This document shows positions 18,495 to 27,266 of a stretch of DNA of 64,000 nucleotides, one piece after another. Positions within the stretch are counted from its first letter, which is position 1, and each line of letters opens with the position of its first letter. Under the pieces are notes generated by a model that had not been told where the DNA came from, ran no database searches, and saw only the letters and a list, made by a program, of their open reading frames with translations. The translations under genes were made by a program, and so were the position numbers. Where the stretch lies: the NCBI GenBank assembly GCA_036001245.1, contig DASYUL010000024.1, positions 1 to 64,000 of the forward strand. Reading direction: 5' to 3'. This DNA is from Gp7-AA6 sp036001245 (GTDB lineage Bacteria; Acidobacteriota; Thermoanaerobaculia; UBA5066; Gp7-AA6).

Positions 18495-19183
18495 AGAAGA
18501 CCCCGGAACACGATCTGGATCACCGCCTCCTGGGCAGGTCTGAGAAGCCGCGCGAGAAAGCCGGTCGAGAGCAGGACGATCAAGATCAGGAAGCCGAACG
18601 GTGCGATCGTCGCATACGCGCGGGCCACCGATCCGCCGAATGCGGAAATCACCACACCGCTACCGTCCAGGGGCGGGATCGGGATCAGGTTGAAGACCGC
18701 GAGCATCACGTTGATCAGCGTGAACTCGAAGAGGATGTACATGAGAGGAGCGAGTGTCCCGGAAGCGAAGCCCTGCCCCCGAAGCGCGAGCGCGAGGTCG
18801 ACGATCGCCTGCGGCGCCACCGACTTGATCACGAGAAGGGCGCCGATCGCGATCGAAGCGAGCAGCAGGTTCGACACCGGGCCGGCGGCTGAGACGACGA
18901 GGTTCGCGAGGCGAGGGTTCCGCGTGTTGCGCAGGTCGACGGGCGTCGGCTTCGCGGCGGCGAAGATGAACCGTCCTCCCGAGAGGATGTACATGAGCGC
19001 CGGCAGGAGCACGCTGTTGACCGGATCGAGGTGCCGCAGCGGGTTCAGGCTGATCCGCCCGAGGTCGCGAGCCGTGGTGTCGCCGAACTTGAGCGCCGAC
19101 CAGGCATGCGCTGACTCGTGAAACGAGATCGCGAAGAGGATGACCGCCAGCTGGATCGCGAAGTCGACGACTTTGAAAGCCAC
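18491..19183 (-). CDS. Site-2 protease (M50) family metalloprotease
   Basis: Intramembrane zinc protease, about 230 residues with five to six hydrophobic helices. The zinc site is HESAH (HExxH) near residue 21-25 and a later DGSG motif (NLIPIPPLDGSG). It resembles the short YwhC/M50B group found next to trpS/scpA, whose substrates are unknown. I start at GTG 19183; the longer frame to 19594 would lie opposite the sigma-factor gene and is low-complexity. A TATATT box 7 nt before this GTG suggests a leaderless or nearly leaderless message. Confidence 0.85.
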   Translation of the reverse strand: MAFKVVDFAIQLAVILFAISFHESAHAWSALKFGDTTARDLGRISLNPLRHLDPVNSVLLPALMYILSGGRFIFAAAKPTPVDLRNTRNPRLANLVVSAAGPVSNLLLASIAIGALLVIKSVAPQAIVDLALALRGQGFASGTLAPLMYILFEFTLINVMLAVFNLIPIPPLDGSGVVISAFGGSVARAYATIAPFGFLILIVLLSTGFLARLLRPAQEAVIQIVFRGLL

Positions 19184-19257
19184 GACGGGCAATATAGCGC
19201 GTCGAGCGTGAGAGTTACCTTCGCGAAACCTTTGGGGCGCCGGCCGCGTCTCTCCCG

Positions 19258-19845
19258 GTGAGCGTGAAGGCGTGGCCGGCGGACGATCGCGACGACCGCA
19301 GCCTCCTCGAGCGGGTCCGCCGTGGGGACGCGGGCGGCGCGGAGGAGCTCTTCGAGCGCTACGCCCCCGCCCTGCTGCGGTTCGCCGTTCGCATGCTTTC
19401 GGATCGGGAATCCGCGGAGGAAGTGACACAGGAGGTCTTCGTGAAGGTGATTTCCCGGGCGCATCAGTACGACGGGCGGGCCGCCGTCTCGTCCTGGCTC
19501 TTCGCGATCGCCGCCAACGCGTGCCGCGACCGGCGGCGCCGGGATCGGCGGGCGGCCGTCGTCCCGCTGGACTCGGTCGGCGACCTTCCCGCACGCGGCG
19601 AGGGTATCGAGTCCCGGCTCGCCGGCCGGGAGCGGCGCGCCGCGGTCCGAAAGGCGCTCGAAGGTCTCTCCGAAGAGCAGAGAGAGGCGCTCGTCCTCGC
19701 CCGGTATCACGAACTGCCGTACGCGGAGATCGCCCGGGTGCTCGGGATCTCGGTCGGAGCCGTCAAGACCCGAATTTTCCGCGCCATCGAGAACCTCAAG
19801 GCGCGATTTTCCGAAGGAGAAACCTCATGGAATGCCGCGAACTGA
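19258..19845 (+). CDS. ECF-family RNA polymerase sigma factor
   Basis: 195 residues. Sigma region 2 (about 20-90, ELFERYAPALLRFAVRML...EEVTQEVFVKV) and region 4 (about 125-185, LSEEQREALVLARYHELPYAEIARVLGISVGAVKTRIFRA) are both intact. Start is GTG 19258. It overlaps the following anti-sigma gene by 19 nt, so the pair are almost certainly partners. It is divergent from the M50 protease gene; site-2 proteases can release ECF factors in other bacteria, but the link here is only positional. Confidence 0.9.
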   Translation: MSVKAWPADDRDDRSLLERVRRGDAGGAEELFERYAPALLRFAVRMLSDRESAEEVTQEVFVKVISRAHQYDGRAAVSSWLFAIAANACRDRRRRDRRAAVVPLDSVGDLPARGEGIESRLAGRERRAAVRKALEGLSEEQREALVLARYHELPYAEIARVLGISVGAVKTRIFRAIENLKARFSEGETSWNAAN

Positions 19846-20771
19846 CCGAGTACGCCCTCGGACGGCTGCTCGGAGAGACGGCGTCCTCCGAGCGCGAAGA
19901 GCTGAACGTGCACCTCGGCGGCTGCGCGCCCTGCCGGGCCGAGCTCGCCGCGCTCGAAGAGACGTGGGAGACGCTCGGCGCCGATCTCGACGCGCCCGTG
20001 ACACCGGAGTTCCGCTCGCGAACGGTCGAGCTCCTCCAGGACGAGATCGCGCGGCGGCGCATCCGGTCCTTCCGCCCGCGCCCGCATGCGCGCCGGGTTC
20101 TCGCCCAGGCGGCCGCGATCTTCGTCGCGGGGGCCGTCGGCTACGTGGCGGCGAGGGGGGGAATCGGCGGCCGGACGAAGTCCGCGAACGCGTCGGCGTC
20201 GACCGCAAACGCCGCGCCCTCCTGGCCCGACCTCTCGAAGAACCCGCGCTTGACGAACGTGTCGTACCGGACGGACCCCGACGGCAGGGTCTCGATCGAG
20301 TTCGACTCCACCAGCCGTCGGTCGATCACGGGCCCTCCCGATGACCCCCGGGTCTCGAGCCTGCTCGCGTACCTCCTCTCGCGCAACGAGACCGCCGGAG
20401 AGAAATCGCGCGCGATCGAGCTCGTCTCGCAGAATTTTGGTCTGGGAGCCTCGGTCGCTTCGCCCGAGATCGTCCACGCGCTTGCCACGACCTTGAAGCG
20501 TGACCGCAACCCGGGAGTCCGCAAGAAGGCCGCGGAGGCGCTCGCGTCGTTTCGATCGACGCCCGAGATCCGCGCCGGTCTGCTCGATGCGCTCGAGAAC
20601 GACCCGAACCCGGGTGTCCGGCTCGTCGCCGTCGACGCCCTGGCGGCGGCCGCGAAGGAAGCCCCCGATCCGAAGACGATCCAGTCTCTCCGCGAGAAGG
20701 CTTTCGATCCGTCCGAGAACGGGTTCGTGCGCGCGCGGGCGGCCTCCGCGCTGAAGGCGATCAACCTGTGA
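19827..20771 (+). CDS. Membrane anti-sigma factor with C-terminal HEAT-like repeats
   Basis: 314 residues. The N-terminal zinc-finger anti-sigma domain (residues 1-45) has the H-x3-C-x2-C motif (HLGGCAPC). One membrane helix follows near 90-110. The outside part ends in two or three HEAT-like repeats (about 210-314) with alternating RNPGVRKKAAEALASF and NPGVRLVAVDALAAA units. It should hold the ECF factor at the membrane. A HEAT-repeat sensor on an anti-sigma factor is unusual. The start ATG 19827 lies inside the sigma gene. Confidence 0.85.
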   Translation: MECRELTEYALGRLLGETASSEREELNVHLGGCAPCRAELAALEETWETLGADLDAPVTPEFRSRTVELLQDEIARRRIRSFRPRPHARRVLAQAAAIFVAGAVGYVAARGGIGGRTKSANASASTANAAPSWPDLSKNPRLTNVSYRTDPDGRVSIEFDSTSRRSITGPPDDPRVSSLLAYLLSRNETAGEKSRAIELVSQNFGLGASVASPEIVHALATTLKRDRNPGVRKKAAEALASFRSTPEIRAGLLDALENDPNPGVRLVAVDALAAAAKEAPDPKTIQSLREKAFDPSENGFVRARAASALKAINL

Positions 20772-22828
20772 GGACCCGTAACCGCGGAGGGAGCGCGGCG
20801 TCTCTCCTTTCGATGGGCGCGACGCGAAACACGGACAGGGTCGAGAGGACGGACCGCGTCGTGCTGTGGGTCCTGCTCGCGGTGGGAGCGATCTTGATGC
20901 TCCTCGCCGCTGCGCCGGTGCGCGGCGAGGAAACCGCGAACCGTACGGACCGGATCACGGCGACCCTTCCCGCGGGATCGACGGTCCGGATCGACAACGT
21001 CTCCGGCGACGTCGTCGCGGTGCCCGGCGGGGAGTTTCGCGCGGTGGCGACCATCGTGGTCGCGGCACAGGACAGGAAGCGGGCGCAGGACGTCCTCGAC
21101 CGCGTGCGGATCGTCCAGTCGCGCGAAGGCAGCGAGCTCTCGATCGAAACGCGGTGGCCCGAGAGCCGCTGGCGCTTCGAGCGATCGGACCGCCGGTCCG
21201 GGAGCCGGCGCCTGTTCGCCCGGTGCGCGGACTGCCGGATCAACGCGCGGTTCGACGTGACGCTCCCTCCCGGCGTCACCGCGGTGCTCGGGACGGTGAA
21301 CGGCGACGTGCGCGTCAAGGGCTTCGACGGGGATCTGCGGCTTCGAACCGTCAACGGAACGGTCGAGGCGACCGGCGTCAAGCGCTCGCTCGCCGCGGAA
21401 TCGGTGAACGGCAACGTGACGGCAACGGCGGTCGCGGTCCCGCGCGGCGCGGAATACGAGCTCGAGACGGTGAACGGCGCGGTGCGCCTGACCCTTCCGA
21501 AGGATGCGCGGTTCGACGTGAGCGCGTCGACCATGCACGGCTCGATCGCGTCGACGTTCGCGCTGCCGCGCGCCTCCGACGACGTGGAAGAAGGCCTCGT
21601 CCGGCGGAGGCTCCACGAGGAAAGGGTCGAAAGGATCGAGGGCAAGCCGGTTCGCAAGATCATCGTTCGCGAAGTGAAACCGGACGACGACGGGACGGCG
21701 GTCGTCGACCTGAAGGAGCTCGAAAAGGAGCTCGAGGAGTCGATGCGCAACGCCGACGTCGAAATCCGAGAGGCCGTTCGCTCGGAGCACGCGGCGCGCG
21801 GCGGAGCGGGAATCCGCGGTTTCCGCATCCTCGATCCGCGGCGCTCCTATTCCGGACGCGTCGGGGACGGAGGCGCGAAGGTCCGGCTCTCTGCCTTGAA
21901 TGGCTCGATCCTGCTGCTGGCGAGCGGGACCCGCGCCGAGGACGCTCGTCCGATCGTTCTGCAGCGGCGCTCTTTCACGGTCACGATCCCGATTCAGGTC
22001 CGCGTGCCGGAGGTGAAGGTCGACATTCCCGCGATCCGCGTGCGGGTGCCCGAAGTCCGCGTGCGCGCTCCGGAAGTCCAGATCGTCGTCCCGCAGCCGG
22101 TCGTCGAAGCGCGGCCGCAACCGATGCAGCCTGTCGTCTGGGCGACAGACGCGCCGGTCCAGCGCGGCGATATCGAGGGCGACTTCCTCGCGACGAGCGG
22201 GACGTCGAGCTACCGGATCGGAAACGTGTCGGGACGGGTGAAGATCTTGACCCACTCCGGCGAGATCTCGGTCGGGTCGGCGGGCGGGAGCGCCGACGTG
22301 AAAACGCTCGGCGGCGACATCCGGATCGGTCCCGTCAAAGGCGACCTCGCCGCGCAGACTCTCGCGGGCGACGTGCGCGCCGCGGCGGTTGGCGGCTCCG
22401 CGAGGGTGGAGACCTCCGGGGGCGACATCCGGATCCAGAGCGTCGACGGATGGCTACGTGCGCGGACGGCCGGCGGAGACATCGTGGTGCCTCTCGTCGG
22501 CGGCTCGGTCCGCGCCGAGACCGCGGGGGGCGACGTGCGCATTGCGGTTGCCGCGCGAGCGCCGCGGGAGGGAATCTTGATCGTCAACGGCGGCGGAGAC
22601 GTCGCGCTGATGCTCCCGGCGGACTTCAAGGGCGACCTCGACCTGACCGTCACCGAGGCGGACCCGTCCGAGCCGGCGGTCCGCTCCGAGTTTCCGGAGA
22701 TCTCGATCTCGCGCAAGGACGGGACCGTGCGGGCCACGGGCGCCGTCAACGGAGGCGGCGAGAAGGTGAAGATCCAGACGAGCTCGGGAACCATCCGCCT
22801 GCGCCGGGGGCCCGCGCCGCAGAAATAA
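20768..22828 (+). CDS. Secreted DUF4097-family beta-helix protein
   Basis: 686 residues. A membrane/signal segment lies around residues 30-52 (VVLWVLLAVGAILMLLAAAP, then VRGEE). The rest is DUF4097-type strands: VNGDV/VNGTV/VNGNV repeats (about 75-250), a charged helical stretch (about 275-340), a run of VPEV(K/R)V pseudo-repeats (about 415-440), and a second series of GGDIR/GGDVR repeats (about 475-640). This is a stacked beta-solenoid, probably periplasmic or surface exposed. Start GTG overlaps the anti-sigma stop (GTGA), so it is the third gene of the sigma cassette and a likely target of it. Function unknown. Confidence 0.85.
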   Translation: MRTRNRGGSAASLLSMGATRNTDRVERTDRVVLWVLLAVGAILMLLAAAPVRGEETANRTDRITATLPAGSTVRIDNVSGDVVAVPGGEFRAVATIVVAAQDRKRAQDVLDRVRIVQSREGSELSIETRWPESRWRFERSDRRSGSRRLFARCADCRINARFDVTLPPGVTAVLGTVNGDVRVKGFDGDLRLRTVNGTVEATGVKRSLAAESVNGNVTATAVAVPRGAEYELETVNGAVRLTLPKDARFDVSASTMHGSIASTFALPRASDDVEEGLVRRRLHEERVERIEGKPVRKIIVREVKPDDDGTAVVDLKELEKELEESMRNADVEIREAVRSEHAARGGAGIRGFRILDPRRSYSGRVGDGGAKVRLSALNGSILLLASGTRAEDARPIVLQRRSFTVTIPIQVRVPEVKVDIPAIRVRVPEVRVRAPEVQIVVPQPVVEARPQPMQPVVWATDAPVQRGDIEGDFLATSGTSSYRIGNVSGRVKILTHSGEISVGSAGGSADVKTLGGDIRIGPVKGDLAAQTLAGDVRAAAVGGSARVETSGGDIRIQSVDGWLRARTAGGDIVVPLVGGSVRAETAGGDVRIAVAARAPREGILIVNGGGDVALMLPADFKGDLDLTVTEADPSEPAVRSEFPEISISRKDGTVRATGAVNGGGEKVKIQTSSGTIRLRRGPAPQK

Positions 22829-22884
22829 GACCTAACAAAACCCTCCGAGCCGCGTCCAAGAAGAGACGCAGCTCTCCTTTTTCC

Positions 22885-22911
22885 GGCGCGACGCGAGTCG
22901 CGCCCTTTTTT
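22885..22911 (+). terminator. Rho-independent terminator
   Basis: Perfect 8-bp stem GGCGCGAC/GTCGCGCC with a GCGA loop, then C and six T. It ends the sigma-factor/DUF4097 operon about 57 nt past its stop. The same hairpin with about 20 bp of upstream sequence recurs in direct orientation at 24885-24930. Confidence 0.88.
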
Positions 22912-23020
22912 CGTGATGCCGCCGCCCGTGCCCAGCACGACAACGGCGGCGTTGGTCACCGAGACGTTCGCGATGGAATGAGTGTGGAGACCGTCGGCGC
23001 GACACGCTCCTCTCTTACGG

Positions 23021-24625
23021 TTACTGCCTGTTCCCCGATCTGCCCGTCCTGTTCGCGGCTTCGGCGGCTGCGCGCTCCTGCTCCAGGCGCGTTCTGTCCC
23101 GCCACTGCTGCGCCCAGCCGAGGCGCTCGGCGGTGCTCATGTTCACCCTGCCGTCGGCGTTGTAGGTGCCGTTCGCGATCAGCCGTGCCTTCTCATCGGG
23201 GGAGAAGGAGGCGGGCACTTGGTCGTCGGGCGACTCGGGTCGGAAGAAGGGATGGTCCACGACGACCTGGAAGTCCTTGTAAGCCCTCCGGACGCCCTGC
23301 ACGAGGTAGGAGAACTCCACGTCGCGGTTGCCTTCGACGACGACTTGGTTCAGGTCCAGTCTGGAAACACCGATGGCGGTCGGCCTGCCCATCACGGTGA
23401 CCTGAGCCGTGAGCCCATCCGAGTCGGTGACCATTCGGAAGCTCTCGGGCACGTCGATCACGGCGCGGCCGTGCTCCAGCACGCCGCGGCCGCGGAAGTA
23501 GGTTCCGGCTTCGGGGCCTTCCAGCGCGACGTAGCGTATGACCTTCTCCGGGTCGGTCGGGTGCGGCTCGTAGAAGTTCTTGGTACCCGTGCCGCCGAGA
23601 CCGCCAACGTAGGAGACGCCCAGATTCGAGCCCGAGTCTCCGAGACGCCCTGCCCGGACGATGGCGGGCGTGGCGTCGAAGGTGAAGCCGCCGACGGCGA
23701 ATCCACCGCCGACGAAGTCTTGGATGGTGCCCAGTACCCCGTTGCGAACGCCGGTGCTCTCCCCGCGCACGCCGGTCGGGAAAAAATTGGTGTTGGATGG
23801 GGTACGCGTTCCTGAGACACCCAGGACGCCCGCGGAACCGTTGGTCGTACCGAAGTTGTTGCCCCTGACGCCGTAGTTGACTCCGGACCCCGTGAACTGC
23901 ACCCCCTGGATGGCCGAGCCGCCGTTACCTGCACCGCTCATTACGCCTCTGAACGCGGAAGTGGAATCGAAGGTCGAGGTATTCGTGTTTTCACTGAAGA
24001 CGAGGCCCTCGCCCGGTAAGGAGCCGCGGAAGCCGACGACTTCACCGGGGTTGATGATCGTGCCGCTGTCCTCGAAGTAGCCATTGATGTCGATGATGAG
24101 GTCTGTCCCTGAAACCCCAGCGATGACGGTGACTCCCTCGAACGCTCCCGCCGGCACGATCGCGGCGTTGGCAACCGTCTGCCCGGCGACGTAGTTGAGG
24201 GTCGAGACAAGAGGCTGCGCCCCTCCCTGCGGGAAGATCAGTAGGAAACCTGGCCCCAGTGTGTTGGTCACGGTGATGTTGAGAGAATAGGAGGCCACTC
24301 CGACGGCAATCCCCGTGCAGGGACCGCTCCTAAGAGCGAAGTTGCGGGGCGAGCCCTGCGCGAGCGAGGGGGCGCCGAACGGGCCAGCGGGCCCGCGGGT
24401 ATCGACGATGCGGCATGGCGTCACGCCGACGAAGGTTCCGGGGGACGTCACGTCGGCGAGCGTTCGCAGCCCGGAGCCGGAACTGGATGATGACCCGGAA
24501 CTGAAACCGGACGAGGGCACCGCCCAGTTGGGCACCACTGCGCCAATCTGCGCTTGGGCGGCGCCTGCGATGAATGCCAAAACCAGGATCACGAGAGATA
24601 GCCTCATTACCCGGGACCTTGTCAT
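23021..24625 (-). CDS. Large secreted protein of unknown function, probably acquired
   Basis: 534 residues with a clear signal peptide (MTRSRVMRLSLVILVLAF, cleavage after AQA) and a Ser/Gly linker. Residues about 55-190 form a domain with CRIVDTR and a closing DINGYF motif, like surface proteins of actinobacteria and acidobacteria. Then come Gly/Ser/Thr-rich repeats (about 200-340) that resemble beta-helical tail or adhesin shafts, a conserved YVALEGPEAGTYFRG block (about 385-400) and a charged helical end. It could be an extracellular adhesin or tail-fibre-like protein. Strong Shine-Dalgarno (GGGAGG, 5-7 nt before ATG), unlike most neighbours, and lower GC than the flanks. Confidence 0.75.
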   Translation of the reverse strand: MTRSRVMRLSLVILVLAFIAGAAQAQIGAVVPNWAVPSSGFSSGSSSSSGSGLRTLADVTSPGTFVGVTPCRIVDTRGPAGPFGAPSLAQGSPRNFALRSGPCTGIAVGVASYSLNITVTNTLGPGFLLIFPQGGAQPLVSTLNYVAGQTVANAAIVPAGAFEGVTVIAGVSGTDLIIDINGYFEDSGTIINPGEVVGFRGSLPGEGLVFSENTNTSTFDSTSAFRGVMSGAGNGGSAIQGVQFTGSGVNYGVRGNNFGTTNGSAGVLGVSGTRTPSNTNFFPTGVRGESTGVRNGVLGTIQDFVGGGFAVGGFTFDATPAIVRAGRLGDSGSNLGVSYVGGLGGTGTKNFYEPHPTDPEKVIRYVALEGPEAGTYFRGRGVLEHGRAVIDVPESFRMVTDSDGLTAQVTVMGRPTAIGVSRLDLNQVVVEGNRDVEFSYLVQGVRRAYKDFQVVVDHPFFRPESPDDQVPASFSPDEKARLIANGTYNADGRVNMSTAERLGWAQQWRDRTRLEQERAAAEAANRTGRSGNRQ

Positions 24626-24933
24626 TCGATCCTCCCTTCGAAAGGGTTGTTTGATTTTCTGGATTCCCTCCAAATCCTTTTCAAGCCCTTTTCGTGCCGC
24701 TTCTCGTTTCCGGATCGCATCGTCTCGAAGACTTCCCGGGGGCTCGATCGGAAGATGCCTCCCGGAAGTCCTCGGGGCGGTTCCTTGTCTCTTCTTTGTG
24801 CAGGAAGACCGCTGGAATACCTCCAGGGTTTCTGGCGATCCAAATATCACGGGAGACCGTTGCCGCGCAAGACTCGAGAGCCCAGGCGCAGCCCTCCTTT
24901 TCGGCGCGACGCGAGTCGCGCCCTTTTTTTGAA
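24626..24933. other. Intergenic leader of the secreted-protein gene
   Basis: About 300 bp with no gene, AT-richer than its surroundings. On the minus strand it should hold the promoter and leader of the secreted-protein gene. A small hairpin (CCCTT/AAGGG, 24634-24646) sits just before the Shine-Dalgarno. TTGAAA occurs near 24675 but I see no convincing -10 box. The right end holds a copy of the terminator hairpin. Confidence 0.6.
24885..24930 (+). repeat. Second copy of the terminator-hairpin repeat
   Basis: Matches 22865-22911 over about 45 bp with only a few differences; both copies point the same way. The stem-loop plus seven T would terminate plus-strand transcription, yet no plus-strand gene precedes it. 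It lies 3 nt after the M24 peptidase stop. As a pair the copies bracket the secreted-protein gene. Confidence 0.8.
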
Positions 24934-26283
24934 CTACTTGACGAGGTAGTACCGGGTCTGCCGCTCCAGCACCCAGGAGACTTTCCCGTTCTCGTCCACG
25001 ACGGCGTCCTCTTCCTGCGCGGAGCGCAGGAGCTGCCCGCCCCACTCGGGGACCGGGCTCGTCGCCTCGAGCTCGATCGAAAACCACGTCGACGGCAGAA
25101 CGAGCACGTCGCCGCGGCCCGGCACTCCCTCCTGCCGGTCCCAGAGTCCGATGAGCGGCCCCGCGCCGTGGCCGTGGTCGCCGATCGGGTGCGTGTAGAC
25201 GGTCCCGGTCAGGCCCGCCTTCTTCATGGCGGCGAGCGTGTCCGCGAGGATGGCGTTGCCGGAACGGCCCGGCCTCAACCTCTCCATCAGGAGGTCCTGC
25301 AGGCGGTTCGAGTTCTCGAGCGCTTTGCGCAGTCCCGCCGGAGCGTCGGTCTCCCCCTCCTTCAGCACGTATGCCACGTGTTGCGTGTCGGTCGCGAGGC
25401 CCATCGCCTTGATGCCGAAGTCGACGTGAAGGTGGTCGCCGCGCTCGATGACGGCGTCGGATCGGTCGCCGACGACTGCGCCAGGTTTGACCCCCCGCCG
25501 CTGCACGTCGACCGTGGGCGCGAACCACTCGCCGAGCCCGAGGTCGTTGACGCGCTGGCGCAGCCACCACTCGACGTCTGCCGTCGTCGTCTTTCCCGGA
25601 GTCACGACCTCGTTCGAAAAGGCGCGCGTCAGAAGGCCGTGTGCGATCCGCATCAGTTTGCGATACGTCGGGAGCATTTCGGGAACGCGGGTCGAGAGGT
25701 ACTCGAGCGGAAGGTTTTCCGCTCTCACGATCTTCGGCGTCCACGGCCCGAGCGCCGCCTCGAGCTGCTCGCGCTCCCCCGCCGAGAGGCCGTCGGAGAA
25801 CGCGTGCGTGTGCGAGATGTCGAGCGCGATCCGCTCGGGCTTGCGGTCCTCGACGATCTTGCGCAGCATCGCCCACTGCTTCTCCCCCCACAGCTCGCGG
25901 TTCTCGATCTCCGGATCGCGGTAGACCGTGTAGAGGCCGCCGTTCGATCCGCCCCCGAGCGCGAGGCGCTCGATACCTCTCTCCCCTCCGCGGTCGAAGA
26001 AGACGAGGATCGTGCGTCGGCGCGCGGCGAAGAGCGACGGCGAGGAGAGCGAGAGAAAGACCGGGTCTTCGTTGTACTCGCGGTTTGCGACGATCCACAT
26101 CGATATGCCGTGCTTCCGCATGAGAGCCGGGAGCACGCGCTCCAGGCGCGCCTTCAGCCAGTCCTGCCGGATGCGGTGTTGCTCGCGGAGCGGTGGCAGC
26201 GTCGCCGGCGCGTCCGCGGCCGGCGCGATCGCGGGTAGAAGCGAAACAATCGCGACGGCGATCGCGCGCGCCGAGCGGATCAT
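24934..26283 (-). CDS. Secreted M24-family (Xaa-Pro dipeptidase-like) metallopeptidase
   Basis: 449 residues with a signal peptide (first 22 residues, ending APAADA). The pita-bread domain carries the metal ligands: the Asp pair in HVDFGIKAMGLATDTQH, His in THPIGDHGHG, Glu in IELEATSPVPEWGG, and a last Glu near EEDAVVDENG. So it looks active as an aminopeptidase/prolidase in the periplasm. Start ATG 26283 overlaps the SDR stop by ATGA; the frame extends upstream into that gene only by chance. Confidence 0.87.
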   Translation of the reverse strand: MIRSARAIAVAIVSLLPAIAPAADAPATLPPLREQHRIRQDWLKARLERVLPALMRKHGISMWIVANREYNEDPVFLSLSSPSLFAARRRTILVFFDRGGERGIERLALGGGSNGGLYTVYRDPEIENRELWGEKQWAMLRKIVEDRKPERIALDISHTHAFSDGLSAGEREQLEAALGPWTPKIVRAENLPLEYLSTRVPEMLPTYRKLMRIAHGLLTRAFSNEVVTPGKTTTADVEWWLRQRVNDLGLGEWFAPTVDVQRRGVKPGAVVGDRSDAVIERGDHLHVDFGIKAMGLATDTQHVAYVLKEGETDAPAGLRKALENSNRLQDLLMERLRPGRSGNAILADTLAAMKKAGLTGTVYTHPIGDHGHGAGPLIGLWDRQEGVPGRGDVLVLPSTWFSIELEATSPVPEWGGQLLRSAQEEDAVVDENGKVSWVLERQTRYYLVK

Positions 26284-27266
26284 CGGATTCGGAGAACCTT
26301 CACCTGGTCGAGCTCGACCTCGCCGCCGAACCCGCTCCTGGGGTCGTGCTTCATCCCCCCGGTCAGGTACTCGCGCAGGCCCGCGCGAAACTCGTGCCAC
26401 TCCCCGTCAAAGACGGCGAGCGTCTCCGCGACGTCCGCGACGTTGTCGCGCGAGAGGCTCTTCAGCTGGTCTCGCGTGAGCGGCGGCGCGTCGATCCACC
26501 CGCGCCGGGCGAGCAACTCGAACGTCCGCGCCAGAATCCTGCCCCACCAGATCGGAAGGTGCACCAAGGGCTTCCTGCGCTTGCCGAGGACGGTCGCGAT
26601 CTCACGATAGATCTCGTTCAGCGTGAGGATGTCCGGGCCGCCGAGCTCGAACGTCCCTCCCGTTGTATCGGGCTTCTCGAGCGCGTCGCCGAAGACGCGC
26701 GCGACGTCGTACACCGACACGGGCTGGAAACGGGTGCGCCCCTTCCCGATCACCGGGATGAACAGGGGATTTTTCTCGACGATCGGCGCGAGCAGCGAAA
26801 CGAATCCGTCGCCCGGCCCGAAGACGATCGAAGGCCGGAAGATCGTCCAGTCGAGCCCGGACGCGCGCACCGCCCGCTCTCCCGCCGCCTTCGTTCGCCC
26901 GTACTCCGAGGGCGAGTCCTCCGCCGCGCCGACCGCGCTCATGTGGAGGAGGCGCCGGACGCCGGTCGCCTGCATCGCGGCGACGACGTTCTCGACCGAT
27001 TCTCGGTGCATCCGGTCGAACGTCTGCGCGCCCTTCTCGTGAATGATCCCGACCAGGTGAATCACGGCGTCGCGCCCGGCGATCGCAGTCGAGAGCGACG
27101 CGGGATCGAGGACGTCCCCTCGACACGGCTCGACCGGACGGTTGTACCGGTTCCGCGCGCGATTGGCGTGTCGCGCGAGCACGGCGACCTCGTGTCCGCG
27201 CCGCACCAGGGCGTTGACGAGGTGCGTTCCGACGAAACCGGTTCCACCCGTGACCAGGAGTCTCAA
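26280..27266 (-). CDS. NAD(P)-binding SDR, complex-I NDUFA9-like
   Basis: 328 residues. Rossmann motif VTGGTGFVGTHL (TGxxGxxG) at the front, then GRDAVIHLVGI and a SDR-a5 type YGRTKAAGE segment. The long C-terminal extension and missing catalytic order suggest an atypical SDR (the NDUFA9/YbjT-like group), possibly binding NAD(P)H in quinone or lipid biology. Start is TTG 27266, which overlaps the recG stop in TTGA; a longer frame is spurious because it overlies recG. Confidence 0.8.
   Translation of the reverse strand: MRLLVTGGTGFVGTHLVNALVRRGHEVAVLARHANRARNRYNRPVEPCRGDVLDPASLSTAIAGRDAVIHLVGIIHEKGAQTFDRMHRESVENVVAAMQATGVRRLLHMSAVGAAEDSPSEYGRTKAAGERAVRASGLDWTIFRPSIVFGPGDGFVSLLAPIVEKNPLFIPVIGKGRTRFQPVSVYDVARVFGDALEKPDTTGGTFELGGPDILTLNEIYREIATVLGKRRKPLVHLPIWWGRILARTFELLARRGWIDAPPLTRDQLKSLSRDNVADVAETLAVFDGEWHEFRAGLREYLTGGMKHDPRSGFGGEVELDQVKVLRIR

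Noticed and set aside
24903..24930. Terminator of the M24 peptidase gene
   Set aside because: The T-run is on the plus strand; the minus strand has no T-run after the hairpin.
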